NCBI GenBank assembly: GCA_948439925.1 | Contig: CAOJNR010000027.1 | Location: 1-10,495, forward strand | Origin: an uncultured Clostridia bacterium | GTDB lineage: Bacteria; Bacillota; Clostridia; Christensenellales; UBA1242 | Direction of reading: 5' to 3' | DNA: 10,495 bases | The notes under the pieces: generated by a model | Seen by the model: only the letters and a program-made list of their open reading frames with translations | Databases searched by the model: none | Told to the model about the DNA's origin: nothing | Program-made: the position numbers and the translations under genes | Part shown: positions 1 through 6,215 of the stretch, piece by piece | Layout: every line of letters starts with the position of its first letter | Numbering within the stretch: position 1 is the stretch's first letter

Positions 1-57
1 AAACAAAAAATCATCAAACATAACCCTAAATTTCTACAATTTTTTCAAAATCCCCTA

Positions 58-86
58 TTGACAAAAGGACATAAATGTGATAGAAT
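58..86 (+). promoter_or_regulatory. Sigma-A-type promoter of the unrecognised gene at 115
   Basis: A perfect -35 box TTGACA (58-63) is followed by a 17-base spacer and TAGAAT (81-86), one mismatch from TATAAT. A TG dinucleotide at 78-79 makes it an extended -10. Transcription would begin near 93, giving a leader of roughly 20 bases that carries an AAGGAG ribosome binding site at 103-108. This is among the strongest promoters in the window by consensus match, so the downstream gene is probably well expressed. Strength is inferred from sequence only. Bases 1-57 are AT-rich and show nothing else. Confidence 0.8.
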
Positions 87-114
87 TCATTGGTAGAAAA
101 AAAAGGAGAAAATT

Positions 115-822
115 ATGATTGAAACTTCACGAAGATTTTTTATTGACAGATTAAAAAAGGAAAAGAAAATTTTTGATGAATATAAATATGTTATAAACCC
201 AACAAGCAATCTTTTGCTTATGGGCAATTTGGCTTTCAAAAATGTTGTTAAAGCTTTCCAAAGCGATACTTATTCTTTTGAAGAAATTGCTGAGCAAATC
301 AAGATATTTATCTGGCAAGCTGATATAACAGAAAATGAAAAGATTGAATACGTTAAATTTATCGAAGAAATTTACCCTCTTCAAATAGCTTATAACAGAA
401 AATATGGCATGGAAGAATTTAACTTCGATAATCAAATTTCAAATCAAGTTTCAACACAAAGAAAACCAAGAGTGGCTAAAAAGGGTAAGGGCATGGTTTC
501 ATATGTTGAAAACAATGATTTGTTTGTTAAACTTGTTATACATTTCCAGAATAAATTTAACTATTACTGCCAAAATCATAGTCAAGAAGAAATTGATAAA
601 ACAGCAACAGATATAGGCAACAAAATCAAAACGATGGCTGGTGTTGAGGGCCTTGAAGGCGGAGCGGCCTTTGCTGAAATCGAAAACAAAATTTATGAAA
701 GCAATTATTCTAACAGTAAAAAAGATAATGTTGCATCATTTATTCTTCGCATAATTCCAACTCATGCCAAAGCGGAAGACTCTTCTGAAAGAAACTCAAA
801 TGAGCCAAACATGGATTTATAA
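115..822 (+). CDS. Unrecognised 235-residue soluble protein
   Basis: I do not recognise a family. The ATG lies 6 bases after AAGGAG (103-108) and behind a near-consensus promoter, and the frame stays open to a TAA directly before a terminator, so the gene is real. There is no signal peptide or membrane segment. Residues 1-104 are charged and probably helical, with a basic start and an FEEIAEQIKIF-type amphipathic stretch near 55-65. Residues about 105-127 form a Gln/Ser/Lys/Arg-rich linker that looks disordered. A second helical part (128-212) includes a short glycine-rich patch, GVEGLEGG, near 176-183. The tail (218-235) is polar and disordered. The shape is two small helical modules joined by a basic linker; a role in nucleic-acid or protein binding would be a guess. 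It is monocistronic and convergent with cysS. Confidence 0.8.
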   Translation: MIETSRRFFIDRLKKEKKIFDEYKYVINPTSNLLLMGNLAFKNVVKAFQSDTYSFEEIAEQIKIFIWQADITENEKIEYVKFIEEIYPLQIAYNRKYGMEEFNFDNQISNQVSTQRKPRVAKKGKGMVSYVENNDLFVKLVIHFQNKFNYYCQNHSQEEIDKTATDIGNKIKTMAGVEGLEGGAAFAEIENKIYESNYSNSKKDNVASFILRIIPTHAKAEDSSERNSNEPNMDL

Positions 823-844
823 TCATCGAAAAATAAAATTATTT

Positions 845-878
845 AAAAAATACTAGACAATTTTGCCTAGTCTTTTTT
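845..878. terminator. Bidirectional intrinsic terminator between the 115 gene and cysS
   Basis: ACTAG (852-856) pairs with CTAGT (867-871). The stem is extended inward by CA/TG around one A-C mismatch. It is flanked by an A6 run (845-850) on the left and a T6 run (873-878) on the right, so it gives a hairpin plus U-tract on either strand. It sits 23 bases after the stop of the plus-strand gene and 46 bases after the cysS stop, and so probably ends both convergent transcripts. Confidence 0.75.
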
Positions 879-923
879 ATTTTTAAACAACTTTTAAATA
901 AAGCTTTCTTGCATTTTTTACAA

Positions 924-2345
924 TCAGTTTTTGACAATTTCATAGCCGTCTTTGTTATCTTTAATTGTGTAGCCACGTTTTGCAAGTTCTTCACGAAGTC
1001 TGTCAGCCTCTGCCCAGTTTCTCTCCTGTTTTGCCTGCCAGCGCGCTTTTGCAAGTTCTTCAATTTCTGGATCAATTTTTTCTTCTTCGTCAATTTTGTT
1101 GTCATCAAATTTAAGACCTAAAACATCTTTGACCATTCTTTTAACAACAAAATTAACCTCTTTGGCTTTTTCGATGTCCTTGTTTTGAGCCACAACATTG
1201 CCAAGTTTAATAATGTTCAAAACTTGTGCGATAAGGACTGGCGTGTTAAAGTCATCGTTCATGGCATCAACGCAAGCATCAAAGATTTCTTTAAGCTCTC
1301 CGCTTGGCTCTTTTTCTTCCTTTGTCAAACTCTCAACAGCTTTTATCATTTCAGCAAGTTTTGCATACTGCTTTTGTGCAGTTTTAAGCCCTTCATCATT
1401 GAAGTCAATAACGCTTCTATAATGAAACATTGCAACGAAATAGCGAACAACCATTGCACCATACTTATCAAACAAATCTGTAAGAGTGATAAAATTGCCA
1501 AGACTCTTGCCCATTTTTGTGCCATTGACAGTGACAAGGTTGTTGTGCATAAAATAGTTCATTGGCACAGCGCCTGTCAAAATGTCACCTTGCGCGCACT
1601 CACATTCGTGGTGCGGAAAAAGATTATCAATTCCGCCACCATGGATATCAAACTTATTGCCCAAAAACTTTCGTCCAAGCACTGAACATTCAATATGCCA
1701 GCCTGGGCAACCTTTACCCCATGGGCTATCCCATTGCATGAGCGTGTTTTTATCCACCGCTTTCCAAAGCGCAAAATCTTCTGGATTCTTTTTGTCAGAG
1801 GCAACCTCAATTCGCTCACCGCTGACATTTTCATCAAGACGTCTGTTTGAAAGTTGACCATAGTTTGAATACTTCCTCACGTCAAAATAAACATTCCCCT
1901 CGCTTGTCACATAGCCATAGCCCTTATCAACAATGTCCTTAACAGCGTCAATAATGTCCATTATAAAACCAGTTGCTCTTGCAGAGATAGATGGTCTTAA
2001 AATGTTGAGCTTATCCATTGCTTCAAAGTATTCACATTCATATTTATAAGCAATCTCATAAGGATCGAGTTGTTCAAGTTTGGCTTGGCGAGAAATCTTA
2101 TCTTCGCCTTCATCACCATCGCCCACAAGGTGACCAACATCGGTGATATTTTGAACGTATTTAACTTTGTATCCCAAAAACTTCAAAAAGCGATGAACGA
2201 TATCAAAAGAGATATAGCTCTTCGCATGACCAAGATGTGGAGGTCCATAAACCGTTGGACCGCAGACATACATTCCAACACGGCCTTCGGTAACTGGAAC
2301 GAACTCTTCCTTCCTTCTTGTTAATGTGTTATATATTCTAAGCAT
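924..2345 (-). CDS. cysS: Cysteinyl-tRNA synthetase
   Basis: Class I aminoacyl-tRNA synthetase that charges tRNA-Cys with cysteine using ATP, in the cytoplasm. The 473 residues match the usual length (about 460-480). The class I HIGH motif is HLGH (37-40), just after the conserved YVCGPTVYG block. The zinc ligands known from E. coli CysRS appear as C28, C220, H245 and E249. The KMSKS loop reads KMGKS (277-281) followed by LGNF, a mild variant. The C-terminal part is the helical DALR/anticodon-binding region, ending in the WAEADRLREELAKRGY type of motif. The ATG follows an AGGGG ribosome binding site (2351-2355). That site lies in the 11-base gap behind the marR-like gene, so the two are probably co-transcribed and cysS may depend on the regulator's promoter. 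The stop codon is TGA. Confidence 0.97.
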   Translation of the reverse strand: MLRIYNTLTRRKEEFVPVTEGRVGMYVCGPTVYGPPHLGHAKSYISFDIVHRFLKFLGYKVKYVQNITDVGHLVGDGDEGEDKISRQAKLEQLDPYEIAYKYECEYFEAMDKLNILRPSISARATGFIMDIIDAVKDIVDKGYGYVTSEGNVYFDVRKYSNYGQLSNRRLDENVSGERIEVASDKKNPEDFALWKAVDKNTLMQWDSPWGKGCPGWHIECSVLGRKFLGNKFDIHGGGIDNLFPHHECECAQGDILTGAVPMNYFMHNNLVTVNGTKMGKSLGNFITLTDLFDKYGAMVVRYFVAMFHYRSVIDFNDEGLKTAQKQYAKLAEMIKAVESLTKEEKEPSGELKEIFDACVDAMNDDFNTPVLIAQVLNIIKLGNVVAQNKDIEKAKEVNFVVKRMVKDVLGLKFDDNKIDEEEKIDPEIEELAKARWQAKQERNWAEADRLREELAKRGYTIKDNKDGYEIVKN

Positions 2346-2356
2346 AAATTCCCCTA

Positions 2357-2740
2357 TTATATTATCTTATTCATAAAATCAATGAGTGTTGCCAGCGCCT
2401 TGTCAACTTCCATAGAAGTTGCGCCGAGTGAAGCTTCGAGCTCTTGTTCATATTTTTCAAGCTCTTCCCTTCCTTTTTCTGTAAGACGCATAGTGCGACA
2501 TCGTCTATCGATTTCAGCCTGATTGATTTCAACAAGTCCTTCTTTTTCAAGTTCGCTTGTCAGAAGCGCAAAGTTAGATTTCTTTATTCCAAGTTTCTCA
2601 ATAATCATGCTGACAGAGAGGTTTTGGTAAACTGATGTGAAATACAAAACTTTAAGACGCAGAAGTGGTGCATTTTTGCGACTTTTAAGCAAATTTTCAG
2701 TTAATGATTCAATTTCAATAATTTTTCTTGCTCTTTCCAT
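2357..2740 (-). CDS. MarR-family winged-helix transcriptional regulator
   Basis: A small dimeric DNA-binding regulator, 127 residues, slightly shorter than typical MarR proteins (about 135-150). Residues about 41-67 fit the helix-turn-helix (LSVSMIIEKLGIKKSNFALL, then LEKEGLV). Residues about 70-90 form the wing with the family signature DRR-x-R-x-x-x-LTEKG. Helices at both ends (5-35 and 92-127) would form the dimer interface. The ligand is unknown; C81 in the wing is the only cysteine. It is the first gene of a transcript that continues into cysS. A dyad covers its own -10 box, which suggests autorepression. The start has only a weak ribosome binding site (GAG about 8 bases upstream) and a short leader of about 16 bases. 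Family assignment is firm, target genes are inferred. Confidence 0.88.
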   Translation of the reverse strand: MERARKIIEIESLTENLLKSRKNAPLLRLKVLYFTSVYQNLSVSMIIEKLGIKKSNFALLTSELEKEGLVEINQAEIDRRCRTMRLTEKGREELEKYEQELEASLGATSMEVDKALATLIDFMNKII

Positions 2741-2752
2741 GTGTAAAACTCG

Positions 2753-2769
2753 TTATAACACTAGTATAA
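2753..2769. promoter_or_regulatory. Candidate MarR operator (TTATA-N7-TATAA dyad)
   Basis: TTATA (2753-2757) and TATAA (2765-2769) form an inverted repeat with a 7-base centre; total length is 17 bp, within the size usual for MarR-family sites. It overlaps the predicted marR -10 box (2763-2768), where a bound repressor would block RNA polymerase. AT-only half-sites can occur by chance in such a genome, so this is a suggestion from position and symmetry. Confidence 0.4.
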
Positions 2770-2791
2770 TCAAAAATTTTGTTTGTTGCAA
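2763..2791 (-). promoter_or_regulatory. Promoter of the marR-cysS transcript
   Basis: Read on the minus strand, TTGCAA (2791-2786) serves as a 4/6 -35 box. It is followed by a 17-base spacer and TATACT (2768-2763), a 5/6 -10 box. The start point would be near 2756, leaving about 16 bases before the marR ATG. The -10 lies inside the TTATA/TATAA dyad. Confidence 0.6.
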
Positions 2792-2815
2792 GCGTTTTTG
2801 CTTGATTTTTAATAT
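2786..2815 (+). promoter_or_regulatory. Possible recD2-comF promoter sharing the TTGCAA box
   Basis: On the plus strand, TTGCAA (2786-2791) with an 18-base spacer leads to TAATAT (2810-2815), 4/6 in each box. The predicted start is about 10 bases before the recD2 ATG. It is weak, but no better plus-strand candidate lies in the 91-base divergent gap. A 5-bp inverted repeat, CAAGC (2789-2793) and GCTTG (2800-2804), sits in the spacer. Confidence 0.35.
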
Positions 2816-2831
2816 TAATAGGTATTAAAAT

Positions 2832-5075
2832 ATGACTATGCAGATTGAAGGACCTATTGAGGAAATAATTTTTAGAAATGATGAGAATGGCTACACTGTT
2901 GCAATCCTTGACTTTAAAGGAACTTTTGTGACGATTGTAGGCAAGCTTTTGAGTGCCAATATTGGCGAGAATCTTCTCCTCGAAGGCGAATATGTGAACA
3001 ATAATAAATATGGTTACCAATTTTCTTTCTCTTCCTATGAAGTGCTTTTGCCAACCACTCTTGCAGGAATTGAACGTTATCTATGCTCAGGACTTATCAA
3101 AGGCGTTGGACCAGTGACTGCCAAAAACATTGTTTCACAATTCAAAGAACAGACTTTTGACATAATTGAAATGGCACCAACAAGACTTGCTGAAATCAAA
3201 AATATCAGTATGAAAAAGGCGCTTGAAATTGGTGACAAATTCAAAGAGCTTAAAAAAATGCAAAATTCAATTATGTTTTTGCAAAAATACAATATAACCA
3301 CCAATATGGCAATCAAGATTTATCAGATCTATGACACGAAAACCATTGATGTGGTCAAGAATAATCCATATAGACTTGTCGAGGATATTGACGGAATTGG
3401 ATTTTTAACAGCCGACAGAATTGCACGCAGTGTTGGCATTCCTGAAAGTAGTGAGTTTCGTGTGCGCGCAGGCCTTATTCATGTTATGAACAACGCCGTG
3501 GAGCGAACTGGAAACACCTACCTTACCAAAGAAGCGCTCTTCACCTCAGCTGAAAAACTTTTGGAGCTTGACGGTTTGGAGTTTCGAGAAAAATATTTAG
3601 ATGCCCTTGACGGACTTGTTATTGACAAAACGTTCAAACTTATGGAGCATAAAGGCTGTGAGATTGTCATGTTCACAAAATATTATTTCTATGAAAGTTC
3701 AGTCGCGCAAAAGTTATGTCTGTTAAATCAGTCAGTTGTCACAAAACAACTTAACCTTGACGATGAAATCAAACATTTCGAAGAAAAGAACAATATTTAT
3801 TTCCACGAAGAGCAGAAAAATGCAATCATAAATGCAATCAACAGTGGCGTTTCGGTAATAACAGGCGGGCCAGGAACTGGAAAGACCACAATCATCAAGT
3901 GCATAATTGAAATTTTGAAACAAAACAAACAGGATTTTTTGCTTGTTGCACCAACTGGCCGTGCTTCAAAAAGGCTTTCAGACAGCACTGGTGAAGAAGC
4001 AAAAACAATTCATCGTGCTTTGGAGGTTGGACAGAATGCTGACGGAAATCTTTCACGATTTGTATACAATGAGAAAAATCCACTCAAAACCAATGCTGTG
4101 ATTGTTGACGAAGTTTCAATGGTGGATGTCGCACTGATGAGCAGTCTATGCAAGGCTCTTCCTCGCGATTGCAAGTTGGTGCTTGTCGGAGATAAGGACC
4201 AGCTTGCAAGTGTTGGAGCAGGAAATGTGCTTGGCGACATTCTCAAAAGTGAAGTGGTCACAGTGTCAATGCTGACAAAAATATATAGACAGGCAGAAAA
4301 CAGCCTGATTATCACAAATGCTCACCTTATAAACAGCGGAAAAATGCCAGTGATTGACAACTCCTCAAAGGACTTCTTCTTTGAAGAAAAAATTGAACTT
4401 GAAAGCATCAAAAATTCAATAGTTGATATGGTCACAACTCGCCTACCAAAGTTCACTGGTCTTGACCCAATGCAAATTCAAGTTCTTGCCCCTCTCAAAG
4501 CAGGAGTATGTGGGATTGATAACCTGAACCGCACTTTGCAAGAAAAAATCAATCCGCCATCAATCAAAAAGAATGAATTTATGGTTGGCGAAAATATTTT
4601 GCGTGAAGGCGATAAGGTTATGCAGACATCGAATAACTATAACCTCGTCTGGAAAAGAATGAACGGATTTTTGGAAGAGGAAGGCGAAGGAGTTTTCAAT
4701 GGCGATATTGGATTCATTGAAGCGATTGACTATCAAACTGGTGAAACGCATGTCATGTTTGAAGACGGCAGGCATTGCGCTTATCCACGCACCGACCTCA
4801 GTCAGCTTTCTCTTGCCTATGCAATCACAATCCACAAAAGCCAAGGCTCTGAATTTGATGTTGTCATCACGCCAGCCATAGCAGGCCCAAACATGATTTT
4901 AACGCGTAACCTTATCTACACAGGTGTCACCCGTGCCAAGAAAATGGTTGTTATTGTTGGAGAAAAGAAAAACCTTAAACGCATGGTCACAAACGGCTAC
5001 ACTGCCATAAGGTTTACCCTTCTGCGTGACCTTCTGCGAGAAAATCACAATAAGATTAAAGAACTATTTGAGTAA
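2832..5075 (+). CDS. recD2: RecD2-type superfamily 1B DNA helicase
   Basis: A 5'-to-3' DNA helicase of the RecD/TraA family (RecD2, called YrrC in Bacillus), acting in DNA repair and replication-fork maintenance without RecBC partners. The 747 residues fit the long RecD2 form. An N-terminal OB-like domain (about 1-80; GPIEEIIFRNDENGYTV is typical) is followed by helix-hairpin-helix segments (GVGP at 91-94; DGIGF near 186). The SF1 motor follows: Walker A GGPGTGKTT (345-353, K351), Walker B VDEVSMVD (D426, E427), motif III VGDKDQL, a YRQ motif, TIHKSQGSEFD (666-676), and YTGVTRAKK near the end. All key residues are intact. The ATG has only a weak AGGT ribosome binding site (2820-2823); a second ATG two codons on would change little. 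comF follows after 7 bases in the same transcript. Confidence 0.95.
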   Translation: MTMQIEGPIEEIIFRNDENGYTVAILDFKGTFVTIVGKLLSANIGENLLLEGEYVNNNKYGYQFSFSSYEVLLPTTLAGIERYLCSGLIKGVGPVTAKNIVSQFKEQTFDIIEMAPTRLAEIKNISMKKALEIGDKFKELKKMQNSIMFLQKYNITTNMAIKIYQIYDTKTIDVVKNNPYRLVEDIDGIGFLTADRIARSVGIPESSEFRVRAGLIHVMNNAVERTGNTYLTKEALFTSAEKLLELDGLEFREKYLDALDGLVIDKTFKLMEHKGCEIVMFTKYYFYESSVAQKLCLLNQSVVTKQLNLDDEIKHFEEKNNIYFHEEQKNAIINAINSGVSVITGGPGTGKTTIIKCIIEILKQNKQDFLLVAPTGRASKRLSDSTGEEAKTIHRALEVGQNADGNLSRFVYNEKNPLKTNAVIVDEVSMVDVALMSSLCKALPRDCKLVLVGDKDQLASVGAGNVLGDILKSEVVTVSMLTKIYRQAENSLIITNAHLINSGKMPVIDNSSKDFFFEEKIELESIKNSIVDMVTTRLPKFTGLDPMQIQVLAPLKAGVCGIDNLNRTLQEKINPPSIKKNEFMVGENILREGDKVMQTSNNYNLVWKRMNGFLEEEGEGVFNGDIGFIEAIDYQTGETHVMFEDGRHCAYPRTDLSQLSLAYAITIHKSQGSEFDVVITPAIAGPNMILTRNLIYTGVTRAKKMVVIVGEKKNLKRMVTNGYTAIRFTLLRDLLRENHNKIKELFE

Positions 5076-5082
5076 TAAACAA

Positions 5083-5826
5083 ATGAACAAATTTAAAAAA
5101 CTTATGATAAAAATTAAAGATTTTATTCTTGACCTCATTTTTCCAAATGACATCAAGTGCATTTTTTGTGAAACAGACATTTTGGACTTTGACAATAAAC
5201 CTTATTGCGAAAAGTGTGAGAAAAGCCATATCTTGAATGACGGAAATCGTTGTATATTTTGCGATGTTCAAATTCTTGAAGGAAACACTGTTTGCGATTT
5301 CTGTGCAAGCACTCCTAAGGATTTTGAAAAGGCTGTCTGCCCTTTCGTGTATAAATCACAAGTGCGAAGCGCTATTCTTAACCTGAAAGAAAATAACGCA
5401 CGCTGGCTCGTTCCAACCTTTGCAAAACTGATGTGCGAGAGGTTGAAGGAAGAAAATATAGACTTTGACTATATAATTCCCATTCCTATACATGAAAAAA
5501 CCAAGAAAAGAAGAGGCTATAACCAGTCAAAACTGCTTGCTGATGAAATTGCGAAAATAACTGGCAAACCAGTGGCAGACAACCTTATCATCAAGTTTAA
5601 ACTTACCAAAAGTCAGAAAGAGTTAAACTTTTCTGAGCGTCAGAAAAATCTGGAAGGCAGTTTTTCACTGACCGACAAAAATTTTGTCAAAGGCAAGAGT
5701 TTTTTGATAGTTGACGATGTGATAACAACATGCGCAACTGTCAACACTTGTGCAAAACTTCTCAAAAAAGCCAAGGCAAAATCTGTTTTTGTGACCGCAG
5801 TTGCAAGAAATCCACTAAAAAAGTGA
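5083..5826 (+). CDS. comF: ComF-family phosphoribosyltransferase-like protein (ComFC type)
   Basis: A 247-residue protein with an N-terminal double zinc ribbon and a phosphoribosyltransferase-like domain. ComFC supports uptake of transforming DNA in competent bacteria, though comF genes are also common in species not known to be competent. Four CxxC pairs are visible: C26/C29, C42/C45, C57/C60, C71/C74. IIPIPIHEKTKKRRGYNQ (131-148) and VDDVITT (210-216) are family signatures. The usual VDDVxTTGAT loop here reads TTCAT, with C217 in place of glycine. I chose the ATG at 5083 because the open frame's earlier ATG (5026) lies inside recD2, whereas 5083 starts 7 bases after its stop. It has only a weak GAG site, so translational coupling is likely; ATG 5104 is a possible alternative. 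A terminator follows the TGA stop. Confidence 0.9.
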   Translation: MNKFKKLMIKIKDFILDLIFPNDIKCIFCETDILDFDNKPYCEKCEKSHILNDGNRCIFCDVQILEGNTVCDFCASTPKDFEKAVCPFVYKSQVRSAILNLKENNARWLVPTFAKLMCERLKEENIDFDYIIPIPIHEKTKKRRGYNQSKLLADEIAKITGKPVADNLIIKFKLTKSQKELNFSERQKNLEGSFSLTDKNFVKGKSFLIVDDVITTCATVNTCAKLLKKAKAKSVFVTAVARNPLKK

Positions 5827-5836
5827 AAAAACAATG

Positions 5837-5867
5837 AAAAAACACTTGACATGCAGGTGTTTTTTTT
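5837..5867 (+). terminator. Intrinsic terminator after comF
   Basis: AAAACACTT (5839-5847) pairs with AGGTGTTTT (5855-5863), including one G-T wobble. The loop is GACATGC, and the run of eight T's (5860-5867) forms the right arm end and tail. It lies 10 bases after the comF stop. The -35 box of the tRNA promoter falls in its left arm and loop, so the same DNA has two jobs. Confidence 0.7.
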
Positions 5868-5874
5868 ATATAAT
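5846..5874 (+). promoter_or_regulatory. Perfect-consensus promoter of tRNA-Glu
   Basis: TTGACA (5846-5851), a 17-base spacer (5852-5868) and TATAAT (5869-5874) match the housekeeping consensus at all twelve positions. Transcription should start near 5881, about 13 bases before the mature tRNA, leaving a short leader for RNase P. Such promoters are typical of stable-RNA genes. It is nested in the comF terminator. Confidence 0.88.
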
Positions 5875-5893
5875 AAGCAAGTAACTTAGATAA

Positions 5894-5968
5894 GGTCTCA
5901 TGGTCAATCGGTTAAGACATCGCCCTTTCACGGCGAAGTGAGGGGTTCGACTCCCCTTGAGACTACCA
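5894..5968 (+). tRNA. tRNA-Glu (anticodon TTC)
   Basis: A full 75-base cloverleaf. The acceptor stem pairs GGTCTCA (5894-5900) with TGAGACT (5958-5964), with G1-U72 as a wobble, then A73 and an encoded CCA (5966-5968). The anticodon stem TCGCC/GGCGA encloses the loop CTTTCAC with anticodon TTC, which reads GAA and GAG. The T-arm is AGGGG-TTCGACT-CCCCT. The gene stands alone between its own promoter and terminator. Charged tRNA-Glu may also supply tetrapyrrole synthesis or indirect Gln-tRNA formation in such bacteria; nothing here tests that. Confidence 0.97.
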
Positions 5969-5976
5969 TATGCGAG

Positions 5977-6007
5977 AATTCAGGCTTATTGGTCTGAATT
6001 TTTTTAT
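5977..6007 (+). terminator. Intrinsic terminator of tRNA-Glu
   Basis: AATTCAGGC (5977-5985) pairs with GGTCTGAATT (5992-6000), a 9-bp stem with one G-T wobble and a 6-base loop. It is followed by a T-rich tail (TTTTTATT, 6001 on, after the two T's of the stem). It begins 8 bases after the tRNA CCA. Confidence 0.85.
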
Positions 6008-6169
6008 TCAAAAAATTCTGCGACCTTGACGTCTGTTTCTCGCGTCACCGACCAAACGAAACCGCACTTCGTTGGCGGTTTGTCGGTGCTTTAAGGGGAG
6101 AAATTAAAAATAATAAATTTAATAAAAACCCCAATTTATTTGGTTATTTTAAATATATGAAAGTCTAAT
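6008..6169. other. Gene-free gap with a GC-rich, strongly self-complementary core (6021-6090)
   Basis: No open frame or known RNA family is recognisable. Bases 6021-6090 contain 40 G+C of 70, while the next 80 bases are almost pure A/T apart from one CCCC. CACCGAC (6046-6052) pairs with GTCGGTG (6082-6088), and AAACCGC (6059-6065) pairs with GCGGTTT (6075-6081), leaving loop ACTTCGTTG and bulge CAAACG. Competing pairings exist: AAAC (6054-6057) with GTTT (6078-6081), and TGACG (6027-6031) with CGTCA (6043-6047), which shares bases with the outer stem. It could be a small structured RNA, a short interspersed repeat, or a relic of DNA inserted beside the tRNA. I see no clear promoter for it on either strand. 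Confidence 0.5.
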
Positions 6170-6195
6170 AAAAAAACACATCAAATTTATGATGT
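6170..6195 (-). terminator. Intrinsic terminator of the LRR protein gene
   Basis: ACATCA (6178-6183) and TGATGT (6190-6195) form a 6-bp stem around a 6-base loop. On the minus strand it is followed by G and then seven T's (6176-6170). It starts about 20 bases after the TAA of the gene ending at 6216. Confidence 0.7.
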
Positions 6196-6215
6196 ATTTT
6201 ATTGATTTAAAATAT

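Noticed and set aside
1582..1857. Antisense open frame over cysS, and similar antisense frames over recD2, the LRR gene and the symporter
   Set aside because: They have no ribosome binding site or recognisable protein features, and lie opposite clear conserved genes. They are reading-frame shadows.
2346..2356. T-box leader in front of cysS
   Set aside because: Only 11 bases separate marR from cysS, and the leader before marR is about 16 bases, leaving no room for a T-box.
5026..5082. Upstream ATG extending comF by 19 residues into recD2
   Set aside because: It overlaps the end of recD2 by 50 bases, has no ribosome binding site, and adds residues that are not like the start of ComF proteins. 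ATG 5083 sits right after the recD2 stop.
924..5826. Alternative genetic code (UGA as Trp)
   Set aside because: cysS and comF both end in TGA at the expected family length, and no gene needs read-through of TGA.
5894..5968. tRNA-Glu as an attachment site of an integrated element
   Set aside because: I see no second copy of the tRNA 3' end in the window and no integrase. Only the odd GC-rich stretch after it keeps the idea open.
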